From: Terriglobales bacterium
Lineage (GTDB): Bacteria; Acidobacteriota; Terriglobia; Terriglobales; Acidobacteriaceae
Assembly: GCA_035691485.1 (NCBI GenBank)
Contig: DASSIZ010000047.1
Span: 1 to 64,000, forward strand
Reading direction: 5' to 3'
DNA length: 64,000 nt
In this document: positions 16,999-24,862 of the stretch, piece after piece
Layout: each line of letters begins with the position of its first letter
How positions within the stretch are numbered: position 1 is the first letter of the stretch
Notes under the pieces: model-generated
What the model saw: the letters and a program-made list of their open reading frames with translations, nothing else
The model's database searches: none
Told to the model about the DNA's origin: nothing
Made by a program: the position numbers and the translations under genes

Positions 16999-17508
16999 GT
17001 GCTCTTCCCTACTCTTTCCGCACGCAATAAAGTCACAACGAATCCAATGCCAGTGAAGCGAATCTTACGCAAGTTCTCGCTTTTGCTGCCGAGCAAGGTG
17101 GCGGCCCGAGCCTCAAAGAACCCCCTGGGGCCGCCTCGTGAGCATCCACGTGCAGCTTTAGCTACCGACGTCAAGGTGGAAGGACAGGACTTCAGCTTCA
17201 ACGCACGCAGCGTACAGCTGGGCACAAAAGGTATGTCGCTGGAAGACGGAGACCACCTTTCGTTGGGACAACCGGTTCAACTGTCATTCGCTTTGCCCAC
17301 AGGCTGTCGCCTAAGCGTCGGGGCAGTCGTATGGTGGAAAAGAAATGCTCTGACCGGCTTGCGCTTCGACCCGCGAGAAGACTATTACGCGATTCAAGAA
17401 TGGATCGAGATGGAGAATGGAGACGCCTTCTCAGGGCGCTCCGATTCGAAGGATCCGCAGTTGGCGCAGCCGACGGCGCCGGAAATAAGCTTGGACCAGA
17501 AGCGGTAG
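16999..17508 (+). CDS. PilZ-like domain protein
   Basis: Up to 169 residues. The central part, LATDVKVEGQDFSFN through LTGLRFDPREDYYAIQEW, has the strand pattern of a PilZ barrel, including VGAVVWWKRNALTGLRF. The arginine motif is degenerate and the D/NxSxxG motif is replaced by KGMSLEDG, so c-di-GMP binding is doubtful. The Lys/Arg-rich N-terminus may be overextended; ATG 17047 (MPVKRILRKF) is another start. It is upstream of the GAF-TonB gene in the same direction. Moderate confidence. Confidence 0.6.
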   Translation: MLFPTLSARNKVTTNPMPVKRILRKFSLLLPSKVAARASKNPLGPPREHPRAALATDVKVEGQDFSFNARSVQLGTKGMSLEDGDHLSLGQPVQLSFALPTGCRLSVGAVVWWKRNALTGLRFDPREDYYAIQEWIEMENGDAFSGRSDSKDPQLAQPTAPEISLDQKR

Positions 17509-17796
17509 TAAGAACCCACCCGGACCGCTACCGATGATTCGTCATTGCAACTGCAGCGTTATGACGTCGGGGCTCGAATAGCCGCGCAGCTTGCAGTGTT
17601 CCGGCCAATCCTCAGTCTTTCAAAATCGCTAACGACGCAGGGTTCCGCTAACGCCGATGAGGGCAGCATATATACTGCAGGAAATTTCCATCGTGGGCTG
17701 CACGCGCTCTGGCGAGGGTTGGCGGCCTGCCAGAGGCAAAAATCAGGTGCAATACCTGTTTTTTTCTCACCTCTGGCGTTGTATAACAGGCCTACC

Positions 17797-19041
17797 GTGC
17801 GTACCGCAGATGTGCCCCGGCTTGACACCCTAACTGCCCTGGAATTGGCGGCTGAGGAGGCAGCCCGTATCACGGGCGCCGATGGCGCCGCCATTGCCAT
17901 CGGCAATAGTTCGGCCATGTGCTGCTGCGCCAAGGCGGGCAATGCGCCGGATGTGGGCGTGCTGCTGGGGCCCGATTCCGGTCTTTCGGGAGTCTGTCTG
18001 CGGACCGGCCAGTTGGTGCAGTGCGACGACACCGCGAACGATCCTCGCGTGGGCGCCCAAGCGGGCCAGCAATTAAGTATCCGGTCGGTGCTCATCGCGC
18101 CGGTGCTGGCGGACGGCCGCCTGCAGGCAATCCTGGAAGTCATGTCTTCAAAGCCGCGAGCGTTTAGCTCGCGGCATCGGGATGAATTGTCCCGCATGGC
18201 AAAAGGGATTGCGATGGTGCTCAGCCACGGCAGCGCACAACCGCAGCCAAGTGCGCCGGCACAACCACTTCAAGCAGATTCCACAGCGTCTGTAGCAGAC
18301 GGGAGACGACTCGAACGTAAGCCTCCCGGCGCCCCACCGATTTCGAGCTATAGTGCGGGTGTAAGCCCGGCGCCCACGGTTGCACCCGGCGCATCGCAGC
18401 CTACAGCGCGGGTCACCGAGATTCGAAAGCAACCGGATGATGTCAGGACCGCCGCTCCCGCAGTAGAGCCGCCAGCGGAGGAGGTGGCCGCTTCACCGTT
18501 GGCACTGAGTTCCCTATCTTCCAGGGCCAAGATTGGCATCGGCGTGGCCGCGCTGGCGATGCTTGCCATCGGTTTGTACATGGTCGGCGGGAGTCGCAAT
18601 TCACCGCCTGCAGAACCTGTAGCATCCTCGTCAAGCAAGGCTAGCGTGGCATCGTCGACCGAGCCGGGAGAAGCATCGGCAGGGACACCCGAAATCACGG
18701 TCGAGCAGAATTCCCTTTCAGTTTCCGGCTCGGAAGCAGGGCCCAACGTGAGCGGTACCGCACCGCAACTCAAGCCGGGGAAGCTGGCGCACATGGTCGA
18801 ACCGGCTTATCCGGCCTCCGCGCGCGCCCGAGGCGTCAGCGGGTCTGTGGTGCTCACTGCTATTGTCACCAAGCAAGGCCGGGTGACGAACGTGAATTTC
18901 GTGAGGGGACCAGACGAATTGGCCGCGCCCGCGATCGCGGCGGTGCAGCAGTGGGTTTACGAACCGTACCGGCTCGGCGGTGAACCGGTGGCGGTAGAAA
19001 CCATGATCTCCATCAAGTTCGCCCTCCGCAAGCGACCCTGA
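17797..19041 (+). CDS. GAF domain - TonB C-terminal domain fusion protein
   Basis: About 414 residues in an unusual order. A GAF sensor domain (residues about 8-142, ending RAFSSRHRDELSRMAKG) is followed by a Pro-rich linker, one membrane helix (about 246-264), a Ser/Ala/Pro-rich periplasmic linker and a TonB C-terminal domain (about 335-414: MVEPAYPASARARGVSG ... YEPYRLGGEPVAVET). The GAF domain would be cytoplasmic and the TonB domain periplasmic. I choose GTG 17797, with TATAAC nine bases upstream. The open frame extends 84 codons further, but that part is not protein-like. A perfect palindrome lies inside the GAF coding region. Confidence 0.78.
   Translation: MRTADVPRLDTLTALELAAEEAARITGADGAAIAIGNSSAMCCCAKAGNAPDVGVLLGPDSGLSGVCLRTGQLVQCDDTANDPRVGAQAGQQLSIRSVLIAPVLADGRLQAILEVMSSKPRAFSSRHRDELSRMAKGIAMVLSHGSAQPQPSAPAQPLQADSTASVADGRRLERKPPGAPPISSYSAGVSPAPTVAPGASQPTARVTEIRKQPDDVRTAAPAVEPPAEEVAASPLALSSLSSRAKIGIGVAALAMLAIGLYMVGGSRNSPPAEPVASSSSKASVASSTEPGEASAGTPEITVEQNSLSVSGSEAGPNVSGTAPQLKPGKLAHMVEPAYPASARARGVSGSVVLTAIVTKQGRVTNVNFVRGPDELAAPAIAAVQQWVYEPYRLGGEPVAVETMISIKFALRKRP
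18153..18175. repeat. Palindrome inside the GAF-TonB coding sequence
   Basis: GCCGCGAGC and GCTCGCGGC are perfect 9-bp arms around GTTTA. The GCT/AGC core with covarying flanks matches the dispersed palindromes at 3405, 10450 and 19147. Here it encodes part of the KPRAFSSRH segment near the end of the GAF domain. Confidence 0.6.
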
Positions 19042-19271
19042 AGATTTCGGACGTTTCGGAAGTTTCGGAAACGCAGGCTCCCGCGACTCGCACTCCGTCG
19101 CATCCACTCCGTCGTGCTCGCTCGGGATGACACAGGGATTCTGTGCGGCACGGCTAAAGCCGTGCCCTACCCAATATTTGCCAATTCGATAAGTCTGCAG
19201 GTCGTACAAGAGAAGATTGGCTGCAGGAGTCGTCCGGCACGCACCTGCTGGATCCGATCCGGAAGCCATCT
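19042..19271. repeat. Convergent spacer with two dispersed repeat types
   Basis: The stretch 19090-19135 ends in GCTCGCTCGGGATGACA; its last 14 bases recur near 46550. Directly after it comes a palindrome at 19147-19166 with arms GGCACGGCT and AGCCGTGCC around AA. Both look like acidobacterial intergenic repeats. No gene was found. Confidence 0.6.
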
Positions 19272-20669
19272 TTATTTCCTAAGCCAGATCTCCACTCGCC
19301 GGTTCCGCTCCCTGCCTTCCGGCGTGTCGTTGGTTGCAACGGGGAGGTTGTCGCCAAGACCTTTCACCAGGCCTGGCTTGAGGCCACGCTGAATGAACTG
19401 TTCCGCTACGGCATAGGCGCGCGCCTGGGAGAGGTCGACGTTGAATTGCGGATTACCCGTGTTGTCGGCGAAGCCGAAAAGCAGAATGTTGTTTCCGCCG
19501 TAGCCCATGTCGCCCATGAAATCGACGACCTTATTGATGTCCGTGATCGCCTTGTTGTCCAGCGCTGCGCCTCCGGGCAAAAAACGGAAGTCCAGCGATA
19601 GCCGACCTGCCCCACGGGTCATCCGGCTATATTCGACGGGAGCCAACCGTGGCGTGGCGACAGGAGTCTCCTCCGTCACGTTCTGCGGAACGAAGCCAGC
19701 GGAGGCGACAAGATCCTGGCCGGCCTTCGATGCCGCGAAGTCCACGAAGCGTTTCACGTAATCATTTGCCGGCTTGGCCGCAGTGTAGAGGTACATACGG
19801 CGCGTAAGCGGGTAGTCTTCAGTCGCAATGGTCATGCGGTTGGGCAGCAGAGCCGTGGTGCCACGCTCCGAGACGGGGACCGCACGAGCACTGCCAATGA
19901 ACCCGGAGCCCACGAATCCGATGCCCATGGGATCGGCGGCCACGGCCGTGGCAACCGAAGCCATGTCCTTTGTCCGTTTCACACTGGGCGCTACCGTTCC
20001 GCCGCCGAGCACCAGGGACCGGAATCCATCTTCGGTCGCGGAGTTCGCGAACGGGGCATAGAGCACTATGGTTCCCTTGGTGTTGCCAACCTTCGACCAG
20101 TCTGTGATTGTGCCGGAAAAGATTCCGGCGAGTTGCTCGGTGTTGAGAGAAGCAACGGGATTAGCGCTATTCACCAGGATGGCAATGCCATCCAAAGCCA
20201 GCACATGCTCGTTGGAGGGCGAAGTCATGTCGCCCATGAAAGGAAGGTTCGTAATCTCTTCCTGGTTGATGCGACGCGCCGACATGCCAATGTCGCAAGA
20301 GCCATCCGCCAGACGATTAAAGGCGACCCAATTCGCTCGACCGTCAATTTCAATGGAGGAGGGTGACGTTGCTCCGGGAAGGGTCCCTTGTACCGTGGCT
20401 ACGCCGGAGGCCGAACCAGGCAGGACTTTGACCTCGGTGGCGCCGATTTGCTGCAAGAAAGCCTGCGCCAGTGACGGCGCCAATTTCGTCCCAATGGTGT
20501 TGGCGCCGGCGAGGCACAGTATCGGGCGTCCGGCGGCGGCGACCGCGCTTTTGCGGTCGGCACGGTGGTACGTCGCGTACGCACCTATGCCGGCGGCGCC
20601 CAACATGATGAACGCCACTGCAATCCACCACAACCAGGCTGGTTTTTCGAGAGCGCTAGTTTCCGTCAT
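19272..20669 (-). CDS. PstS-like phosphate-binding domain fused to OmpA domain
   Basis: About 465 residues. An N-terminal membrane helix (WLWWIAVAFIMLGAAGIGAY) anchors it. A PBP domain of the phosphate type follows (residues about 45-330: CLAGANTIGTKLAPSLAQAF, the CDIGMSARRINQEE region and GIGFVGSGFIG). An OmpA peptidoglycan-binding domain ends it (about 345-465: LFGFADNTGNPQFNVDLSQA ... ERNRRVEIWL). The protein would tie a solute-binding domain between inner membrane and cell wall. The start is ATG 20669 with GGAGG five bases upstream. It lies 55 bp behind the LivK-type gene, probably in one transcript. No Pst permease is nearby. Confidence 0.82.
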   Translation of the reverse strand: MTETSALEKPAWLWWIAVAFIMLGAAGIGAYATYHRADRKSAVAAAGRPILCLAGANTIGTKLAPSLAQAFLQQIGATEVKVLPGSASGVATVQGTLPGATSPSSIEIDGRANWVAFNRLADGSCDIGMSARRINQEEITNLPFMGDMTSPSNEHVLALDGIAILVNSANPVASLNTEQLAGIFSGTITDWSKVGNTKGTIVLYAPFANSATEDGFRSLVLGGGTVAPSVKRTKDMASVATAVAADPMGIGFVGSGFIGSARAVPVSERGTTALLPNRMTIATEDYPLTRRMYLYTAAKPANDYVKRFVDFAASKAGQDLVASAGFVPQNVTEETPVATPRLAPVEYSRMTRGAGRLSLDFRFLPGGAALDNKAITDINKVVDFMGDMGYGGNNILLFGFADNTGNPQFNVDLSQARAYAVAEQFIQRGLKPGLVKGLGDNLPVATNDTPEGRERNRRVEIWLRK

Positions 20670-20724
20670 AGGGGCCTCCAATAGACCGTAACTGAATTGG
20701 CGATTGGGTTGGATTCGGACTGCT

Positions 20725-21957
20725 TCATTGCTTCGACCCTTCCGAACTACGTTCGGCCCAGGTCGGCGTGGGCACAATGGGCTTGGCTTCAGCGGCGTCG
20801 GGCGGCCACACGACTCTATATTGCTGGTTTTGAACCTGTGTAATCAGCACCGGGTGCGCATTTTGGCCGTGCGCGTCAAACTTGATGGGGCCAAAAGCGG
20901 TCTGGGGCAAGTCCGTATTGCGGATGGCATCACGAATTGCCGCCGGCTCCGCTGACGCGCTGCGTTTAATTGCGTCCGCAGCGACCAACAATGCGGCGTA
21001 CGCTTCCACGGCGTGATACGCCGGGTGAGTACTCGTCAGTTGCAAATACTTTTCGTCGAATTCCTTCGAACCCGCCCACTTCGCCATGGGCAGCCACTGC
21101 GAAACCGAGAAAGTGTAATTCGCATATTTTCCCGCGCCCTTGTCGGTGGGAAATTCAGCCGCGGCGAAGCCGGTTCCAGCCGAGGTGTAGTACCTGGTGT
21201 TCAGATCCACCTGCGCCGCCTGGCGCATCAGCGCATTAGCGTCGAACAGGTACGAGGCAAAGTAGATGACTTCGGGATTCCGCGCCTTGATGCGCTGTAA
21301 CAGCGCCTCGTAGCCGGGGGACTTGGCCTGGTACCCTTCCTCGGCAACGACGTCGAGCGCCGCCGCCTTCGCCGCAACCGACATGGAATTGCGATTCGCC
21401 TGGCCGAACGTGGTGTTCTCATACACGATGGCCAGGGTTTTGGGATTGCCGTTGTTCTTGAGGAAATCCAGCGTGGACCGCGAATATTCGCCCGAACCCG
21501 CGCACACGCGAAACACCCACGGCGAATTGGCTTTCATAATGTTGTCGGCCACCGCCGTCGGGATAATCAGCGGAACCTGCTTCGCCGTCAACACCGGAGC
21601 AATCGCGCTCGTGCTCTCGCTGGAATAGGCGCCCAGCAGGAGGGGGACATGATCCTCGTCCACCAGTTTGGAAACACCGCGCACTGCACGGTCGGGCTTG
21701 CTTTGGTCGTCGTAATAAATCAGCTGAATTTTTCTGCCATTTACGCCGCCGGCGGCGTTGATCTCATTCTGGGCGATCGTGTATCCAGCCTTGTGTGCCT
21801 GGCCGAAAGCGGTGTTGCTGCCGGTCAGCGACGTGATCACGCCGATCTTGACCGGTTCGGTGGTGCTGGGTCCGGATTTGCCGCACGCAGCCAGCAATAA
21901 CAGACTGGCGAGCAAGCTGGGAACCCCGGCGAGGAGTTTGAAAATTCTCGTATTCAT
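20725..21957 (-). CDS. LivK-type branched-chain amino-acid binding lipoprotein
   Basis: 410 residues. A lipoprotein signal peptide with lipobox LLAAC (cysteine near residue 25) is followed by a type I periplasmic binding fold (KIGVITSLTGSNTAFGQAHK ... VPLIIPTAVADNIMKANSPW). These proteins deliver leucine-type amino acids or other small ligands to ABC permeases. No livHMGF genes are adjacent, so it is an orphan receptor. The true ligand is uncertain. It is followed by the PBP-OmpA fusion and preceded by a DppB-like permease, all on the minus strand. Confidence 0.88.
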   Translation of the reverse strand: MNTRIFKLLAGVPSLLASLLLLAACGKSGPSTTEPVKIGVITSLTGSNTAFGQAHKAGYTIAQNEINAAGGVNGRKIQLIYYDDQSKPDRAVRGVSKLVDEDHVPLLLGAYSSESTSAIAPVLTAKQVPLIIPTAVADNIMKANSPWVFRVCAGSGEYSRSTLDFLKNNGNPKTLAIVYENTTFGQANRNSMSVAAKAAALDVVAEEGYQAKSPGYEALLQRIKARNPEVIYFASYLFDANALMRQAAQVDLNTRYYTSAGTGFAAAEFPTDKGAGKYANYTFSVSQWLPMAKWAGSKEFDEKYLQLTSTHPAYHAVEAYAALLVAADAIKRSASAEPAAIRDAIRNTDLPQTAFGPIKFDAHGQNAHPVLITQVQNQQYRVVWPPDAAEAKPIVPTPTWAERSSEGSKQ

Positions 21958-22124
21958 TTGTGCCGATTGAGGTGGATTTTAACACTTTAAGGGCGGTTGG
22001 ATTTCCTCAGGTCGTTCGCTGAGTTATGGGGACTGGATACCGTACTAAGGCGGCCATTTCTACCGCCGCTGACCTCGAGAGCATTGGCAACTTCGGGAAC
22101 AGTCATACGAGGGGCTTTCAGTAT

Positions 22125-23042
22125 TTATTGCCGGATCCGTGGATTGAACGCCGAATAGAGCAGGTCGGTAAGGAAATTCACGGCAACATAGGTCAATCCA
22201 ATCGCCAGGATACAGCCCTGCACCAAGTAGTAGTCTCGGGTGTTGATCGCCTGAATGGTGAGGCGGCCGATCCCGGGCCAGGAAAAGATGGTTTCCGTGA
22301 CGATAGCGCCCGCCAGCAGCGCGCCGAACTGCAGACCAATGACGGTGAGCACGGGGACCATGGCGTTGCGCAGCGCGTGGCGGTATACGACCGTGCTTTC
22401 CGGCAGACCCTTGGCGCGCGCGGTGCGAACGTAATCCTGGCTTAGCTCCTCCACCATCGAAGTGCGAACCATGCGGGTGAGGATGGCCGCCAGCGCGCCG
22501 CCCATGGTGATCGCCGGCAACACCAGGTGCGCCATGGTGCCGCTGCCGGAGACAGGCAGGATGCCGAGATTCACCGCGAAGAACAAGATCAGCACCGGGC
22601 CGAGGGCAAAGTTCGGAAATGAGAGCCCCAGCAGGCTGATGAAGCTTATGGCGCGATCGTCCCAGCGGTTGCGGCGGCGCGCGGAGCGCACGCCAGCGGG
22701 AATGGAGAGCACAAGGGCGACAAGGAGGGACGCCAGGGTGAGCTTGAGTGTGAACGGATAGCGCTCGGCGATGAGACGACCGACGTTTTGATTGAAGCGC
22801 AACGATTGGCCGAGGTCGCCGCGCAATACACCCTTCCAGTAATTCAGGTATTGCTGCGGCAGGGGCAGGTCGAGGCCATAGGCATGGCGCGCCGCCTGGA
22901 TATCGGCGGCGGCAGCGCCTTCGCCGAGCATCTGCTGGATGGGGTCTCCGGGCACGAGGTGAATCAGGAGAAAGACCACCGACACGACCAGCCACACGAC
23001 GGGAAGCGTGTAGGCCAGGCGCGTGAATAGGAACCGCAACAT
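22125..23042 (-). CDS. DppB-like ABC transporter permease (orphan)
   Basis: 305 residues with the DppB/OppB architecture: six membrane helices, an N-terminal opening FLFTRLAYTLPVVWLVVS and the EAA-type loop around YVRTARAKGLPESTVVYRHA. It would form the pore of a peptide or nickel importer together with a DppC partner. No dppC, ATPase or peptide-binding gene is in the window, which is unusual. Its 5' flank is a strong heptad-repeat element. A neighbouring LivK lipoprotein belongs to a different transporter class. Confidence 0.9.
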   Translation of the reverse strand: MLRFLFTRLAYTLPVVWLVVSVVFLLIHLVPGDPIQQMLGEGAAAADIQAARHAYGLDLPLPQQYLNYWKGVLRGDLGQSLRFNQNVGRLIAERYPFTLKLTLASLLVALVLSIPAGVRSARRRNRWDDRAISFISLLGLSFPNFALGPVLILFFAVNLGILPVSGSGTMAHLVLPAITMGGALAAILTRMVRTSMVEELSQDYVRTARAKGLPESTVVYRHALRNAMVPVLTVIGLQFGALLAGAIVTETIFSWPGIGRLTIQAINTRDYYLVQGCILAIGLTYVAVNFLTDLLYSAFNPRIRQ

Positions 23043-23049
23043 CGTCGTG

Positions 23050-23158
23050 GTTGTTAGTAGTCTGTCGTTGGTCGTTGGTCGTTCGTCGTTAGTCGTTCGT
23101 CGTCGGTCGCCGGTCGTTGGTTCGTCGCACGGTCGACCAAATACTACCCGACTACAAT
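23050..23158. repeat. Heptamer tandem array GTCGTTN with inverted right arm
   Basis: Ten 7-bp units in phase at 23050-23119: GTTGTTA, GTAGTCT, GTCGTTG, GTCGTTG, GTCGTTC, GTCGTTA, GTCGTTC, GTCGTCG, GTCGCCG, GTCGTTG. The segment 23135-23158, reverse-complemented, gives GTAGTCGGGTAG and TTTGGTCG, which mirrors GTAGTCTGTCGT and TTGGTCG of the left arm. It fills the gap between the CNNM/CorC gene and dppB. This is the cleanest tandem example in the window. Confidence 0.8.
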
Positions 23159-23160
23159 TC

Positions 23161-24525
23161 CTAGTCTCCTGCCTGCTGCGCGGCCCGGGGTTCGACGGCC
23201 TCGATCAGCACGCGGGCAATGCGGCGGTTCTCCATTTCCAGCACGGTAAAGCGGCGTCCCCCGAACTCGAACGACTCGCCCGGATTCGGAATGCGCTGGA
23301 ACTCCGCCAGCATGAACCCGGCGAGGGTCTCAAAGCCCTGATCCGAGGGGAGCACGACGTGGTACTGCGTTTCCAGGTCGCGGATATTGACCGCGCCTTC
23401 CAGCACCATGCTGGTGGCGCCGGCCGGAAGGGGCTGCGGCGCAATGTCAAATTCGTCCTCGATTTCGCCGACGAGTTGCTCGAGAACATCTTCGACGGTG
23501 ATGACGCCCGAGGTGGAGCCGAATTCATCGACCACCACGGCAAGATGGCGTTTACGCTGGCGGAATTCGATGAGCAAGTCGGTGAGCGGCTTGGTTTCAG
23601 GCACCACCAGCACATCGCGCATGATGTCACGCACCACCATGCGCGCCAGGCGCGGCAAGGCGGGATCGGAGGCCGGCTTGGTATAGCGCAGGCGCATCCA
23701 GCGCGTGAGGTCCTTGCTATAGAGAAGGCCGATGATGTGTTCAGGACCGCTCTGCGGGTCGAAGACGGGCACACGCGAGTGCATCTCTTCGACCACGCGC
23801 GCCAGCGCCTGCTCCAGCGGCATGTCGGCGGGAAGAGAAAAAATTCCCGGGCGCGGAACCATCACCTGGCGCACCGTGATCTCGCCGAGTTCAAGCGCGT
23901 GCACGATCATGTCTTCCTCGACGGCGGGCACGATGCCAAAACGGCGCGCGGAGGTGACCATCAGCTTCAGCTCCTCGGGGGAATGGACGCCGGAGGAACG
24001 TATCTCGCGGGCGCCGAAGCTGCGCAGCACGAAACGAGCGGAAGCGCTCATGATGCGCAGAAAGGGACGCGCCACGGTCATGAAAAAGTCCATGGGCGCA
24101 GCCACGGCGAGCGCGACGCGGTCAGCGCGCTGCAGGGCCACCGACTTCGGCACCACCTCGCCGAGGACAACGTGGAAGTACGTAATGAGAATGAAGGCAA
24201 TGGTGACGGCGATGGTGTGGGCAAGCACGGTGGGGTGATCGCCGCCGCCCAATGGCCGTTGAATTAAGGCAGCCAGCGTGGGCTCGCCCACCCATCCCAG
24301 GCCCAGACTGGCGAGGGTAACGCCGAGCTGAACGGCGCTGAGCAAATCGTCCATGCGCTCGTGCAGCTTGCGGACGGTGCGGGCGCCGACGCGGTTGGCA
24401 TCGATGAGCTGCTGAATGCGGGTATCGCGAACGCTGACCAGAGCGAACTCGGCGGCCACAAAGAAGGCGTTGGCCGCGACCAGCAGCAAGACGGCAAAGA
24501 CCCGCAGAAACACGAATCCGGCCAT
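23161..24525 (-). CDS. CNNM/CorC (HlyC) family transporter-associated protein
   Basis: About 454 residues. An N-terminal DUF21/CNNM membrane domain (residues about 1-190, with AANAFFVAAEFALVSVRDTR) is followed by a CBS pair (about 205-330) and a C-terminal CorC/HlyC domain (FGSTSGVITVEDVLEQLVGE through VEPRAAQQ). Members are linked to Mg2+/Co2+ efflux. I start at ATG 24525; an upstream GTG at 24576 exists, but its N-terminus would run into a heptad-repeat spacer, which argues against it. It is probably monocistronic. Confidence 0.9.
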   Translation of the reverse strand: MAGFVFLRVFAVLLLVAANAFFVAAEFALVSVRDTRIQQLIDANRVGARTVRKLHERMDDLLSAVQLGVTLASLGLGWVGEPTLAALIQRPLGGGDHPTVLAHTIAVTIAFILITYFHVVLGEVVPKSVALQRADRVALAVAAPMDFFMTVARPFLRIMSASARFVLRSFGAREIRSSGVHSPEELKLMVTSARRFGIVPAVEEDMIVHALELGEITVRQVMVPRPGIFSLPADMPLEQALARVVEEMHSRVPVFDPQSGPEHIIGLLYSKDLTRWMRLRYTKPASDPALPRLARMVVRDIMRDVLVVPETKPLTDLLIEFRQRKRHLAVVVDEFGSTSGVITVEDVLEQLVGEIEDEFDIAPQPLPAGATSMVLEGAVNIRDLETQYHVVLPSDQGFETLAGFMLAEFQRIPNPGESFEFGGRRFTVLEMENRRIARVLIEAVEPRAAQQAGD

Positions 24526-24563
24526 TGCCGGAAATTCTACAGCACGGATGCTGCGGATGGAGG

Positions 24564-24650
24564 CATCAGGCTTCACAGGTCAGGGTTCAGAGTATTGGGC
24601 TTGAGGTTTCAGATCTTCCGGCCTCTAGCCTTTAGCCTAAAGCCGGAGCC
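24564..24650. repeat. Heptad-periodic spacer
   Basis: About twelve 7-bp words in phase: CATCAGG, CTTCACA, GGTCAGG, GTTCAGA, GTATTGG, GCTTGAG, GTTTCAG, ATCTTCC, GGCCTCT, AGCCTTT, AGCCTAA, AGCCGGA. The left half favours GTTCAG-like words and the right half AGCC-like words. It sits upstream of the CNNM/CorC gene. The mirror pairing of the halves is weak here. Confidence 0.5.
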
Positions 24651-24862
24651 TGTTTTTGTTGCTTTCCTTTTGAAATCTGCACGGTCTAAGACGAGGTAAC
24701 CGACGCGGCTGCAGTTCGTACCAGATTGGTCCCCAGGGAAATAAGACGGCGAAGGTGGAACCAAATGCGCACCCGGTGCGTAGACAATGGCAGGGAGAAG
24801 GCAGTACCCCGGCATGAGGCGAGCTGCGTGGCAAAGTCCGGCGGCTAAGGCAGGAGGGCGAT

